A stretch of DNA of 64,000 bases, taken from NCBI GenBank assembly GCA_022827885.1, contig JAJEIP010000117.1, forward strand, positions 1 to 64,000, in the 5' to 3' direction. Origin of the DNA: Candidatus Poribacteria bacterium. Its GTDB lineage: Bacteria > Poribacteria > WGA-4E > WGA-3G. The position numbers and the translations under genes are program-made. The notes under the pieces were generated by a model. The model searched no databases, was not told the DNA's origin, and worked only from the letters and a program-made list of their open reading frames with translations. Every line of letters starts with the position of its first letter. Within the stretch, counting starts at the first letter, position 1. Positions 32,713 to 42,392 of this stretch are shown here, piece after piece.

Positions 32713-33000
32713 ATGGCTTTAATCATAGAAAAAGGTGAGGTAAACAATGGACACATTATATTATCTAAGCCTTTATCATTACCTGAAGGGACGGCAATAA
32801 TCGTCCAGATAGATCTTGTTGGCGCCGAGAAAGTTGTCGACACTGATGAGACTCAAAACACGGAAACCTGTGAACACGAAGAATTTGCGGATCTCCCTTT
32901 CTTTGGAATGTGGGCAGATCGGGCGGATATGCAGGACAGTGTAGCGTGGGTACGGAAACAGAGGGAAAAATGGGTAGAACGAGTCACACGAACGGAATAA
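32713..33000 (+). CDS. Putative antitoxin (VapB-type partner)
   Basis: This 95-aa protein has an N-terminal beta-rich segment (MALIIEKGEVNNGHIILSKPLSLPEGTAIIVQI), like DUF104/AbrB-type antitoxins. A C-terminal tail (WADRADMQDSVAWVRKQREKW) would wrap the toxin. It overlaps the PIN toxin gene by 31 nt. ATG 32713 has GGAGG upstream. A TGCTATGAT extended -10 at 32661-32669 may be its promoter. Confidence 0.75.
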   Translation: MALIIEKGEVNNGHIILSKPLSLPEGTAIIVQIDLVGAEKVVDTDETQNTETCEHEEFADLPFFGMWADRADMQDSVAWVRKQREKWVERVTRTE

Positions 33001-33368
33001 TTGATACGGATATTCTTATCGATACTACGAAAGGACGCGAGGATGCAATCGCATTTTTGATAGAGCAACGGGCAGTGGGCATTCAAATTAGCATCATATC
33101 CGCCATGGAATTGGTTATCGGTTCGCGGGACAAAACTGAATTGACTCAGATACAGAAATTTCTTCAGGGTTCTACCGTTCTACCAGTTACTGCGAACGCT
33201 TCACGAATTGCCTATCAACTGATAGAGTCCTTTGCGCTTAGTCACGGCCTCCACATGGCAGATGCTCTTATTGGAGCCACGGCTCACGAACAGAATGTGC
33301 CCCTCTATACCAAGAACACGCGCCACTTTCACATGATTCCAGGGTTAGTGGTTGTGCGACCATATTGA
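32970..33368 (+). CDS. vapC: PIN-domain toxin (VapC family)
   Basis: This 132-aa probable endoribonuclease has the PIN acidic residues: Asp in IIDTDILID, Glu in SAMELVIGS, Asp in HMADALIGATA, and a final Asn/Thr region NTRHFHMIPG. VapC toxins cleave tRNA or rRNA. The ATG at 32970 lies within the end of the antitoxin gene, giving translational coupling. The module seems complete. Confidence 0.88.
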   Translation: MGRTSHTNGIIDTDILIDTTKGREDAIAFLIEQRAVGIQISIISAMELVIGSRDKTELTQIQKFLQGSTVLPVTANASRIAYQLIESFALSHGLHMADALIGATAHEQNVPLYTKNTRHFHMIPGLVVVRPY

Positions 33369-33395
33369 ACCCTTAAGGCAGGAAGACTTTTCGCT

Positions 33396-34286
33396 ATGCA
33401 GAATATATATTTGAGATGGTGGGGATGCGGCGCGTTTGACGTGCGTTTTGGAGATGTGAATATCGCTTTCGATCCATACCTGTTTGATCGGAACTTAGCG
33501 GATGCCAAACCCATATACGACTACATCTTCATATCCCACGAACACTTTGACCATTGTCACCCCGTAACCTTACAGAAATTGTGTCGCGGGGCGCGTTTTA
33601 AAAAATTATTCGTCAACCTCGGTTGTATGACCCCTGCACAACCCATCGCTGAGAAATACGGGGATGCTGCATTTGCACGGGATCTACCGATTACCAAGCA
33701 TGTCCCCGCTGATAAGGTCCAGGTTCTCTACCCAAAACATCTCAGCGAAAAACAGGGACTCTCGCGCGCCTTTCAGGGGTCAGATACGCTCGATCTCGGG
33801 GATATTCGCGTCGAAACGATTGAAAGCGGCGAGAACCAAACGCCGAATCTACCGACAAACGGGTATTTGATAACACACACAACAAAGGATGTCTCTGTCT
33901 TACACACTGGCGATTTGCACGAACCCTATCCAGCGTTGGTGAACCTTCAAGACAGGGTGGATTTCCTTATCCATATGAAACTCGGTCTCGGCGAAGGACT
34001 TGCGTCTCGACTCATAGAACTTGTGGACTTAATCCAACCGCGTTTCGTGATACCCACGCATTACCGAACCGATCGAAAATCCGACCCGATACCCGCCGGG
34101 CATTGGCCCCCAAACGTCACCGATGAAATGGCATTTATCGAATCAATTCGTGAAATAGTCGGAGACAGAACGCGCCTCCTCCCTTTTACCGCAGGCATAG
34201 AATACGAGGTAGAAATGCCAAAGAAACAGATTATCTGGAAATGGGATTGGTTCAACACATGGGACGTTCCCCCTTGGCGGGCATGA
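33396..34286 (+). CDS. Metallo-beta-lactamase-fold hydrolase (UlaG-like)
   Basis: This 296-aa protein starts RWWGCGAFDVRF and carries the metal motif SHEHFDHCHP, then VLHTGDLHEP and IPTHYRTD. These fit UlaG-type lactonases or related MBL hydrolases that act on phosphorylated or sugar lactones in the cytoplasm. No signal peptide is present. It is 27 nt after vapC, but its role looks unrelated. The substrate is unknown. Confidence 0.85.
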   Translation: MQNIYLRWWGCGAFDVRFGDVNIAFDPYLFDRNLADAKPIYDYIFISHEHFDHCHPVTLQKLCRGARFKKLFVNLGCMTPAQPIAEKYGDAAFARDLPITKHVPADKVQVLYPKHLSEKQGLSRAFQGSDTLDLGDIRVETIESGENQTPNLPTNGYLITHTTKDVSVLHTGDLHEPYPALVNLQDRVDFLIHMKLGLGEGLASRLIELVDLIQPRFVIPTHYRTDRKSDPIPAGHWPPNVTDEMAFIESIREIVGDRTRLLPFTAGIEYEVEMPKKQIIWKWDWFNTWDVPPWRA

Positions 34287-34327
34287 AATTCCTTCAATTA
34301 ATTTTCTGGGAATAAGGAGTTAAACTC

Positions 34328-36379
34328 ATGAAACTGACGCGATTTTCGATTTTGGTGATGTTTTTTATTGCCACGGTATCTCTCTCGAACGCCTTTTCCC
34401 AAAATTATACGCAGTGGCGTTTACCGGAAGGTGCGAAAGCACGACTTGGTAACGGGGCAATAACGGGAAACGTCCAGTATTCCCCAGATGGCACGCTGCT
34501 CGCCGTCAGCAGTTCCATCGGTGTTTGGCTTTACGATGCGGATACCCATGAAGAAGTTAGCTTACTCACAGGGCATACGGCTTGGGTCTCCTGTGTTGCG
34601 TTCTCTCCAGACGGACAAACGCTTGCCAGCGGAAGTTGGGATAGAACGATTCGGTTGTGGAATCCGGATACAGGTCAACACAAGGCAACCCTCATGAGAG
34701 ACAATATGGGCGATGTTACGTCCATTGCATTCTCACCAGATGGGAGCACCTTAGCAAGTGGTGGTGGAAGATGGAACAAAACGATTCAATTGTGGGATAC
34801 AGAGACGGGAAATCATATAGGGACGCTTAGAGGGCATAAGGGAAATGCCACTTCCCTCGTATTTAGTCCTGACGGGCAAATGCTTGTCAGCGGCGGTGGC
34901 TCGGAAGACAACACGCTTCGATTATGGGATGTAAGAACTGAGGACCCACTCGTGACTTTCGCAGCACATGAAGGTTGGGTGAAGTCCGTTGCGTTCTCTC
35001 CAGATGGAGGAACGCTTGCAACTGCGGGTGTGGATGACACGATTCAATTGTGGAACCCACATACCGGTGAAAATAAGGCAACCCTCACAGCGCACACGAG
35101 TGGGGTCAATTGGGTGACATTTTCCCAAGATGGACAGACGCTTGCGAGTGCGAGTGATGACAAAACAGTTCGATTGTGGGATGCTGTCACTGGCGACCTC
35201 AAGGCGACCTTAACCGAACATACACATTGGGTGAAATCCGTTGCCTTTAGTCCGGATGGCAGAACGCTTGTCAGTTCGGGCGATGATCAGGTGATTCAGT
35301 TTTGGGATTATATCACTGAACAACACAAAGCGACCCTCACGGGACATACGCTGGCGGTCAATGCGGTTGCCTTCAGTCCTGATGGCGAAACACTCGCCGG
35401 TGCGAACGATGACAAGTCGATCTATTTGTGGGATGCGCACACAGGGCATCTCCAAAATACCCTTACGGGACATGGAGGACGGGTCTTTTCAGTCGTGTTT
35501 TCTCCAGATGGTGGAATACTCGCCAGTGGTGGCGGAAGTCCTGACACCACGATTCATTTGTGGGATGCACACACGGGGCAACCCATGGCACCCATCACAG
35601 GACATAAGTATGGCATCGAGGCTATTGCCTTCAGTCCTGATGGGCACACGCTTGCCAGTGCGAGTTGGGACAACACCGTTCGATTGTGGAGTACTCAGAC
35701 AGGCGAGAATAGAGCGATACTTGGGGATATGCAGGATGTCTATGCTGTGGCGTACAGTCCTGATGGGCGTACGCTTGTGAGTGGCGGTAAAAACACCACA
35801 GTTCACTTGTGGGATGTAGGGACCGCGCAACGCCAAGCAACTTTGACAGGGCATACAGAACCTGTTCGAGCTGTTGCCTTTAGTCCGGATGGTAGCACAC
35901 TCGTCAGTGCGGGTCGGGATAGAAGTATCCGATTGTGGGATGTACAGACCGAACAACCCAAGGCAACTTTCGCAGGGAATTTAGGGGCGATCAAATCCCT
36001 CGCGTTCTCTGTGGACGGTCGCACACTTGTGAGTGGGAGTTGGAACAGCACAATTCGATTATGGGATGTAGACAGTGGACGCCGCTTAGGGGTGCTTACA
36101 GGGCACACGAACAGCGTTAACACCCTCGCGTTCTCTGCGGACGGTCGCACGCTTGTCAGCGGGAGCGACGATGGCACGGTTTTGCTGTGGGATTTCACCC
36201 CATTTCTCTTTCAAATACCGGGGGATGTTAACAGTGATGGTGTCGTGAACGTCCAAGATTTGGTGCTGGTCGCATCGAACTTCGGGAAAACCGGCGTGAA
36301 TACCGCGGATGTGAATGGCGATGGTGTCGTGAATATCCAGGATTTAGTACGGGTTTCATTATACTTCGGTCAAAATTAA
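34328..36379 (+). CDS. Exported 14-blade WD40 protein with C-terminal dockerin-like domain
   Basis: This 683-aa protein has a signal peptide (about 1-25) followed by 14 WD40-type repeats. Each has FSPDGxTLASGSxDxTIRLWD-like strands, enough for two seven-blade propellers. The C-terminus holds two Ca-binding loops, GDVNSDGVVNVQDLV and ADVNGDGVVNIQDLV, as in type I dockerins. Dockerin-like tails in non-cellulosomal bacteria may anchor the protein to cohesin-like partners outside the cell. Start ATG 34328 has AAGGAG upstream. Eukaryote-like repeat proteins of this sort are noted in sponge symbionts. Confidence 0.9.
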   Translation: MKLTRFSILVMFFIATVSLSNAFSQNYTQWRLPEGAKARLGNGAITGNVQYSPDGTLLAVSSSIGVWLYDADTHEEVSLLTGHTAWVSCVAFSPDGQTLASGSWDRTIRLWNPDTGQHKATLMRDNMGDVTSIAFSPDGSTLASGGGRWNKTIQLWDTETGNHIGTLRGHKGNATSLVFSPDGQMLVSGGGSEDNTLRLWDVRTEDPLVTFAAHEGWVKSVAFSPDGGTLATAGVDDTIQLWNPHTGENKATLTAHTSGVNWVTFSQDGQTLASASDDKTVRLWDAVTGDLKATLTEHTHWVKSVAFSPDGRTLVSSGDDQVIQFWDYITEQHKATLTGHTLAVNAVAFSPDGETLAGANDDKSIYLWDAHTGHLQNTLTGHGGRVFSVVFSPDGGILASGGGSPDTTIHLWDAHTGQPMAPITGHKYGIEAIAFSPDGHTLASASWDNTVRLWSTQTGENRAILGDMQDVYAVAYSPDGRTLVSGGKNTTVHLWDVGTAQRQATLTGHTEPVRAVAFSPDGSTLVSAGRDRSIRLWDVQTEQPKATFAGNLGAIKSLAFSVDGRTLVSGSWNSTIRLWDVDSGRRLGVLTGHTNSVNTLAFSADGRTLVSGSDDGTVLLWDFTPFLFQIPGDVNSDGVVNVQDLVLVASNFGKTGVNTADVNGDGVVNIQDLVRVSLYFGQN

Positions 36380-36395
36380 TTGGAGAGCATATATC

Positions 36396-37409
36396 GTGTC
36401 AATAACATCGCGCGTTCGGGTCGCTTTCTATGGATGTGGGAACTTCGCGAACCGAACCCGAATCCCGAACCTATTACAGACCCATGCAGTAGATATCGTC
36501 GCTGCGTGCGATAGCAACTCACAAGCGGCACAGGAAACCGCCGAACGTTTCAAGATTCCAAGCGTCTATCAAGACGCTCACGAAATGCTTGACACCGAGC
36601 AGATTGACGTGCTATACTCTATCGTGCCGGCGTACGTCCGAACCAACGTTGAGTCGACCGCTGCAGAAAAGGGGATTCACATTTTCAGTGAAAAGCCGCA
36701 GGCACTCACGATGCAGGTGGCACACCGAATCAACACTGCGATTCAGCAAGCAGGTGTGATTAGCACCGTTGGGTTTCGTGAACGCTATCGTCCGATCTTC
36801 CAAGAAGCACGCCGATATCTGAGCGACAAGCACGTCGTGCATGTCCGGTTTCAAAGTTTCGGAGGTTTACCACCTTCAGCAGAAGGAGACCCCAAAACAT
36901 GGTGGGAGGAGATGGACAAATCTGGGGGCAGTGCTCTCGATTGGGGGGTTCACGCAACCGATTATACCCGATTCATGACGGGGTTGAACGTTGCGAAATC
37001 TCAAGCGTTTTATTGTGAACGTCCGACTTACGCGAATGCGCTGTCTACAAGTTTCAATTACTGTCTTGAGAACGGTGCTACGATGACGCTCAACTTTGTC
37101 GCAGTGGGTTCGGGTCCCAAAGATGAGCCGAGATTTACTATTTTCTATGAAGGCGGATGCCTCGAAATTCACGGATACGATAGGATTGTCGTAAATGGCG
37201 AGGTCCTTTACCAAGCCGACGAATTCGATCCGTGGTTGGAACAGGACAAAATCTTTATCCGTGCCGTTCAGTCTGCGGATTCCAGTCTTCTACAGAGTGA
37301 TTATTACGATGGGCTTTTCTCTTTAGCCCCTATTTTAGCAGGGTGGGAGTCTTCCCGGCGCGGCGGTGTGTGTATGGATGTCGCGGCGTTCATGGAGGAC
37401 GTATATTAA
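36396..37409 (+). CDS. Gfo/Idh/MocA family oxidoreductase (second)
   Basis: This 337-aa protein has Rossmann motif RVAFYGCGNFANRTRIP and catalytic EKP (GIHIFSEKPQAL). It starts with GTG preceded by TTGGAGAG. It differs clearly from the oxidoreductase at 30930-31949. The substrate is not readable. Confidence 0.87.
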   Translation: MSITSRVRVAFYGCGNFANRTRIPNLLQTHAVDIVAACDSNSQAAQETAERFKIPSVYQDAHEMLDTEQIDVLYSIVPAYVRTNVESTAAEKGIHIFSEKPQALTMQVAHRINTAIQQAGVISTVGFRERYRPIFQEARRYLSDKHVVHVRFQSFGGLPPSAEGDPKTWWEEMDKSGGSALDWGVHATDYTRFMTGLNVAKSQAFYCERPTYANALSTSFNYCLENGATMTLNFVAVGSGPKDEPRFTIFYEGGCLEIHGYDRIVVNGEVLYQADEFDPWLEQDKIFIRAVQSADSSLLQSDYYDGLFSLAPILAGWESSRRGGVCMDVAAFMEDVY

Positions 37410-37553
37410 CGGAGAAATAGAGACAAGAATGGAGAACCGTTTTCCAATTTCTTGGCTCTTTAGAGACGTAAAAATTCCCAAACCCAGCCACGAATTAACC
37501 GAAAACCTACAAGAACAACGGACACAGCAGTCCAGGAGGTCCTAATTAAAAAA

Positions 37554-37772
37554 ATGGATGCCAAATTGAAAAAAATTCAGATTACACCAATGAAATTCGA
37601 TAAACAGGGCGAAATACAAAAAGAGGAATTCGCCACACTCACCCTTGAAGTACCGATGGATAGCACAGGGCAACGTGCCGCAATTATAGAATTATGCCAA
37701 CTCCTCGACCAGGAATGGGTTATTGTTAACGTTGAAGGCAAAACAGTCATCGCTGTCAATACTGCCGGATAG
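37554..37772 (+). CDS. Small conserved-looking hypothetical protein
   Basis: This 72-aa protein alternates charged and hydrophobic residues (LKKIQITPMKF, FATLTLEVPMD, WVIVNVEGKTVIAVN), suggesting a small beta-rich domain with one helix. AGGAGG lies upstream, then the A-rich TAATTAAAAAA-ATG. I do not recognise the family. It stands 52 nt before the aminotransferase gene and may share its transcript. Confidence 0.55.
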   Translation: MDAKLKKIQITPMKFDKQGEIQKEEFATLTLEVPMDSTGQRAAIIELCQLLDQEWVIVNVEGKTVIAVNTAG

Positions 37773-37823
37773 GCATTTCGTTCGCAGTTGTGCGATTTAT
37801 TGCACGTTCCGAGACCATTATTT

Positions 37824-38963
37824 ATGATTAAGAAATTGCTTTTTACACCCGGTCCCACGCCGATTCCGCCCGAAGCCCTATTGGCGATGGCGCAACCGAT
37901 TGATTATCACCGCAGCGATGCCGCTGTAACGCTCATTAAAGACGTCCTTGAAAAACTCAAACACGTTTTTCAGACCGAGAATGATGTCCTCTTTCTAACA
38001 TCATCTGGAACCGGTGCTATGGAGGGCGCAGTCGCGAATCTTTTAGCGCGTGAAGACAAAGTCATTGTCATTCGGAGCGGTAAATTCGGGGAACGCTGGA
38101 GCGAGATATGCACCGCTTACGGTATCGAAGTCCTCCCGATTGATGTGACTTGGGGGGCTTCTGTTGAACCCGAGGCAGTTGAGGCACTCCTAACGGAGCA
38201 TCCGGATGTAAAAGCGATTTTTGCGACGCTTTGTGAGACATCGACGGGTGCTTTGCACGACATTGAGGCGTTGGCAGGTCTAACGCGAGTGCGTCCGACA
38301 CTGCTGGTTGTGGATGCCGTCAGCGCGCTCGCTGCCGACGATTTACAGATGGATAATTGGGGGGTGGATGTTGTTGTGTCCTGCTCCCAAAAAGGCTTGA
38401 TGACCCCTCCCGGTCTGGCGTTCGCTGCGCTCAATCAGCGTGCCTGGGATGCCGTTACGTGTTCTGATCTTCCGAAATACTATTTTGATTTCCGAAAAGC
38501 GCACCAAAGCGGTTTGGAGGGATCTGTCCCCTACACACCCGCGGTAACACTGCTGGCGGCACTTCAATGTGCCTTAAATCGCTTATGTGCAGAGGGTATC
38601 CGCAATACCATTGCCCGTCACAACCGATTGGCAGTCGCGACCCGAAGTGCGATTAAAGCACTCGGGTTTTCCCTTTTTGCAGCGTCTCCTGCGAATACGT
38701 TGACCTCTATTCGTTTACCATCGGAAATTGATGGGAAGGCGTTTATCAATCTGATGCGCGATACGTATGGTGTCACCTATGCGGGCGGTCAGAGTCAGTT
38801 GAGCGGGAAAATCGTCCGGATCGCACATCTCGGTTGGATGGATGAGAACGATGTTGTTGTTGCTATCTCTGCCTTCGAGCGGGGACTCCACGCCATCGGA
38901 TATGAGGTCCCACTGGGTGCTGGTGTTACTGCTGCACAGGAAGTTTTTCGTAAGGAAAATTAG
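37824..38963 (+). CDS. Class V aminotransferase (alanine/serine-glyoxylate type)
   Basis: This PLP enzyme of about 379 aa begins KKLLFTPGPTPIPPEAL. It has SSGTGAMEGAVANLL for phosphate binding, VDAVSALAADD with the ring-stacking Asp region, and SQKGLMTPPGLAF with the PLP Lys. The family includes serine-pyruvate, alanine-glyoxylate and 2-aminoethylphosphonate transaminases. Which reaction applies cannot be told. ATG 37824 is chosen by family start. A short gap leads to the next gene at 38968. Confidence 0.88.
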   Translation: MIKKLLFTPGPTPIPPEALLAMAQPIDYHRSDAAVTLIKDVLEKLKHVFQTENDVLFLTSSGTGAMEGAVANLLAREDKVIVIRSGKFGERWSEICTAYGIEVLPIDVTWGASVEPEAVEALLTEHPDVKAIFATLCETSTGALHDIEALAGLTRVRPTLLVVDAVSALAADDLQMDNWGVDVVVSCSQKGLMTPPGLAFAALNQRAWDAVTCSDLPKYYFDFRKAHQSGLEGSVPYTPAVTLLAALQCALNRLCAEGIRNTIARHNRLAVATRSAIKALGFSLFAASPANTLTSIRLPSEIDGKAFINLMRDTYGVTYAGGQSQLSGKIVRIAHLGWMDENDVVVAISAFERGLHAIGYEVPLGAGVTAAQEVFRKEN

Positions 38964-38967
38964 AAAT

Positions 38968-40242
38968 ATGGATGGAACTACACTTTTTGATCCTTCTTAC
39001 GAACACCGAAAAAAGCCGTTGCTAACCCAAACGCTGGAACGTTTGCGTCCGATCTATAGCAAGTCTGAATTGAACGCTTTACGTATTGATAGTATGAGTC
39101 GAGAGGGTTTAGCGCAACGTTCTGGACGCGGATTTGTCAATCGGGATATTCTTGAGACCGTGCTCGGCAATTTGCTGGAATGTGTCGCACCGGGATCGCA
39201 TAACGCGCCGCAGCTGCGTAACCAAAGGCGCGAGCTCTCAGCAGCGATTGAAGAGGTAGCGGACCAGTTATATGCGATGGTCGCCCAATCGTTTTTGGCT
39301 GTTACGGACGAAACCCGTCTCGGTGCTGCGCTTGAAACGGCTTTTTCGCTCCTCTGGGAGCTGCCACGTCTCAAGAGTCGCGCCCTCTGGAATCGCTTCG
39401 CCTCTCTTAAAGATCCCGCTGTCTGGGATGCTTATCTTCTTCACACCGGTATCTCGCGCGAGAAGCTCGCCGCGCTTGATTTTCGTTCCCAAATTGACAC
39501 CGCAATTCAGGAACGAACCTTTGAACCCTACCAAGACTTTCTGGGAAGTTTGAATCTCGCATCTGTTTTGGATTATCAACTTCAGTTGGTAGGGAGTACG
39601 TATCCGGGGTGGCGTGTGCTTTTTTACCACGATGTCGCACACGCTTTAACGCGGAGCGATGACCTTGAGGAAAGTCCAAACATTCACAGAATCCCGGTCC
39701 CGTTGTTGCCGCGCGCCATCTCGGAACTCGGTGGACGCTACTATCAAGCCGATTTACACCCAGAAACCCAGATAGGTGATGCCAATTTCTTGGAGCACCC
39801 GCATCGCGGTGTAACGACTGGACAGACGGGCATTATCGGTTGCGGGTGCGTTATCTATCCCAGCACATTCGGTGGATTGAGTGTCAAGGTAAAACAACGG
39901 CATCCTGTCATCGGCGATTTTGTTGAAATCGGTACGGACACCAGTCTGCTCGGACCTGTTCAGGTTTCTGACCATTCCACTGTCGGAACGAACACCGAGA
40001 TTTATGGGTTTGTTGAAATCGAACAGCGGTGTCGCATCGGTTCATCCGTCGTTATCGGGACGATCCGAGGCGCGGCGGAGCATCCCGGAAGAATCTATAT
40101 AGGAGATGAGGTGCGCATCGGCGACGGCACTGTCATTGAGAATACATCGGAAATGGACCTGATTATACCCAACCGCTCGCAGATTCCGGCGCGAAGCCAC
40201 GTCGCAAATGATGGGTTTGGATTTCCAAGATATGTGGTCTGA
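38968..40242 (+). CDS. Hexapeptide-repeat (left-handed beta-helix) acyltransferase, serine acetyltransferase-like
   Basis: This protein of about 424 aa has a helical N-terminal half (1-225) with no clear family. A beta-helix then follows, starting SELGGRYYQADLHPETQIGDANFLEHPHRGVTTG, with the His region of serine acetyltransferases, and hexad turns down to IIPNRSQIPARS. The family transfers acyl groups from CoA, and the O-acetylserine role is plausible but unproven. It is 4 nt after the aminotransferase and 9 nt before purH, so an operon is likely. Confidence 0.75.
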   Translation: MDGTTLFDPSYEHRKKPLLTQTLERLRPIYSKSELNALRIDSMSREGLAQRSGRGFVNRDILETVLGNLLECVAPGSHNAPQLRNQRRELSAAIEEVADQLYAMVAQSFLAVTDETRLGAALETAFSLLWELPRLKSRALWNRFASLKDPAVWDAYLLHTGISREKLAALDFRSQIDTAIQERTFEPYQDFLGSLNLASVLDYQLQLVGSTYPGWRVLFYHDVAHALTRSDDLEESPNIHRIPVPLLPRAISELGGRYYQADLHPETQIGDANFLEHPHRGVTTGQTGIIGCGCVIYPSTFGGLSVKVKQRHPVIGDFVEIGTDTSLLGPVQVSDHSTVGTNTEIYGFVEIEQRCRIGSSVVIGTIRGAAEHPGRIYIGDEVRIGDGTVIENTSEMDLIIPNRSQIPARSHVANDGFGFPRYVV

Positions 40243-40251
40243 GGAAAAAAG

Positions 40252-41817
40252 ATGAAAAAAATAGAACGAGTTTTAATCAGCGTCTACGACAAAACAAACC
40301 TTTTAGAGATAGCCACTGCCCTATCACAACGGGGTGTGGAAATTCTCTCTACGGGTGGCACAGCCAGACACCTGCGAGACGCTGGGATTAACATCCTTGA
40401 TGTCTCTGACTATACCGGTTTTCCTGAAATGCTTGAGGGTAGGGTCAAAACGCTCCACCCCAAAATTCATGGTGGACTCCTTGCGGATTGGGATAACGCT
40501 GAGCACACTGCCCAAGCGGCGGCACACGGCATTACCGGCATTGACATGGTAATTTGCAATTTGTATCCGTTCGAGGCAACCGTCGCTAAGCCTGATGTAA
40601 CGCTCCCCGAAGCAATTGAAAACATTGACATCGGGGGTCCTACGATGATCCGCGCCGCAGCGAAGAACTACCGGCACGTTGCTGTCCTTACAGCGGCGGG
40701 TCAGTACTCCCAAATTATCGCCGATTTGGATGAAAACGATGGCTGCCTTTCGGAGGCGCGGCGGTTTGAACTGGCAACAGCTGCTTTTGCCCATACCGCA
40801 CACTATGACACCGCAATTGCCGCCTATCTCACTGACGTAGATTCACCACCGGACGAATTCGCCACTGACGTGACACTCCGTTTCAAGAAGGCGCGCACGC
40901 TCCGCTACGGCGAAAACCCACATCAGCGTGCGGCTTTCTACAAAACTGAAGCCAGTCCAGGGGCATGCGCCGCGTGGGCAAACCAGCTCAGTGGACAGCC
41001 ACTCTCCTTCAATAACCTCCTCGATTTAGAAGCCGCCTTAGAGATCGTCAAAGACTTTGCGACCCCTGCGTGTGCGATTATTAAACACAATAACCCGTGT
41101 GGATTGGCGACAGCGGGCACTCTGCAAGATGCCTTCACGAACGCTTTGGAATGTGATCGAACCTCTGCCTTCGGTTCGATTGTCGGATTAAATCGGAAGG
41201 TAACCATCCAGACAGCGAACATTATCCGCGAAGCCGCGAATGCGGGTGTGAAAATTGACGCAATTATCGCACCAAGTTATACCGAAAAGGCACTGCGAGC
41301 GTTATCTCGGGTCAAGCGTCGCCCGATTCTTGAAGCCGGATCGCTCTCGGCAACGGAACCTGTCTTGCAGATTCGCAACATTACGGGGGGTGTGCTGGTC
41401 CAAGACCCGGATGTTCATGACTTAGATGCTAACGATTTAGAGGTCGTAACCGCTTGTGCGCCAACGGAAGCAGAGATAGAATCCCTCCTTTTCGCGTGGA
41501 AGGCGTGCAAGCATGTCAAATCGAATTGCATCCTCCTTGCCAACAGTACACAAAGTGTCGGTATCGGCGCAGGGCAGATGAGTCGAGTCGATGCTGCGAT
41601 CATCGCTATCCGAAAGGCGGGTGAAAAGGCGAAAGGAGCGGTGTTAGCCTCGGATGCCTACTTCCCATTCCCCGATGGTGTTGAAATTGCCGGTGAGGCG
41701 GGCATTCGTGCGATTATTCAGCCCGGCGGCTCTGTCAATGACACACCTGTGATTGAAACGGCTGATGCCTACGGCATGGCAATGGTCCTGACAGGCGTGC
41801 GGCATTTCCGGCATTAG
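40252..41817 (+). CDS. purH: Bifunctional AICAR formyltransferase/IMP cyclohydrolase
   Basis: This 521-aa enzyme catalyses the last two steps of purine synthesis. The N-terminal MGS-like cyclohydrolase domain (LISVYDKTNLLEIA, LSTGGTARHLRDAG, GRVKTLHPKIHGGLL, IDIGGPTMIRAAAKN) is followed by the formyltransferase domain (LRYGENPHQ, IIKHNNPCGLAT, FPFPDGVE). Family length and motifs are normal. Confidence 0.96.
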   Translation: MKKIERVLISVYDKTNLLEIATALSQRGVEILSTGGTARHLRDAGINILDVSDYTGFPEMLEGRVKTLHPKIHGGLLADWDNAEHTAQAAAHGITGIDMVICNLYPFEATVAKPDVTLPEAIENIDIGGPTMIRAAAKNYRHVAVLTAAGQYSQIIADLDENDGCLSEARRFELATAAFAHTAHYDTAIAAYLTDVDSPPDEFATDVTLRFKKARTLRYGENPHQRAAFYKTEASPGACAAWANQLSGQPLSFNNLLDLEAALEIVKDFATPACAIIKHNNPCGLATAGTLQDAFTNALECDRTSAFGSIVGLNRKVTIQTANIIREAANAGVKIDAIIAPSYTEKALRALSRVKRRPILEAGSLSATEPVLQIRNITGGVLVQDPDVHDLDANDLEVVTACAPTEAEIESLLFAWKACKHVKSNCILLANSTQSVGIGAGQMSRVDAAIIAIRKAGEKAKGAVLASDAYFPFPDGVEIAGEAGIRAIIQPGGSVNDTPVIETADAYGMAMVLTGVRHFRH

Positions 41818-41830
41818 AGGAGTCTCAGAG

Positions 41831-42076
41831 ATGACTGAAAGTGCCAAGTATGTCAAGATCGTTGAATGGTCGGACGAAGACGAATGCTTCATCGGATATT
41901 GTCCGGGAATCATCGGTCCGTGCGCCCATGGTCCTGATGAAATCGAAGTGTATCGGCAGTTATGCGAGATTGTTGATGAGTGGATAGAAATCTTTCATCG
42001 CGACAACGAGCCACTCCCACCGCCTACTATCGGTAAAAACATTGCGGAATTTTTGAATGGCGTAGGTAACCACTAA
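41831..42076 (+). CDS. HicB-like protein (first)
   Basis: This 81-aa protein carries a HicB-type partial RNase H-like fold (YVKIVEWSDEDECFIGYCPGI, GPCAHGPDEIEVYRQLCEIVDEWIEI) and ends AEFLNGV. It lies 13 nt after purH and 10 nt before a second HicB-like gene. It could be an accessory antitoxin or a stand-alone regulator. Confidence 0.7.
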   Translation: MTESAKYVKIVEWSDEDECFIGYCPGIIGPCAHGPDEIEVYRQLCEIVDEWIEIFHRDNEPLPPPTIGKNIAEFLNGVGNH

Positions 42077-42086
42077 GGAAGAACAC

Positions 42087-42392
42087 ATGAAAACGTATAC
42101 ATTTGAGGTTGTCATAGAAGAGGACGAATGGCTCGACGAGCGAATTAAAGATCCTGTTTGGCGAGCGTACATTCCCGCATTGGTGCATCAAGGTGCTTCA
42201 AGTTGGGGATATACGCAAAAAGAGGCTTTAAAGAATCTGCAAGATGCTGTTGATTTACTCATTGAATCTCTTTTGGAGCATGGTGAAGAGGATATTTTAG
42301 AGTCAATAGTGCAGCAGGAGAAAAAAAACGCTTCTGAATCCTGTTCATACATTCAAGTCAGTGATGTGCCTTTAATCGCTGTAACAATCTAA
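42087..42392 (+). CDS. hicB: HicB-like antitoxin (second)
   Basis: This 101-aa protein has the HicB pattern YTFEVVIEEDEW, WRAYIPALVHQGASSWGYTQKEALKNLQDAVDLLIESLLEHG. Its stop overlaps the hicA start (TAATG), as in coupled TA pairs. It has no obvious extra DNA-binding helix-turn-helix. HicB antitoxins bind HicA and often repress the operon. Confidence 0.78.
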   Translation: MKTYTFEVVIEEDEWLDERIKDPVWRAYIPALVHQGASSWGYTQKEALKNLQDAVDLLIESLLEHGEEDILESIVQQEKKNASESCSYIQVSDVPLIAVTI

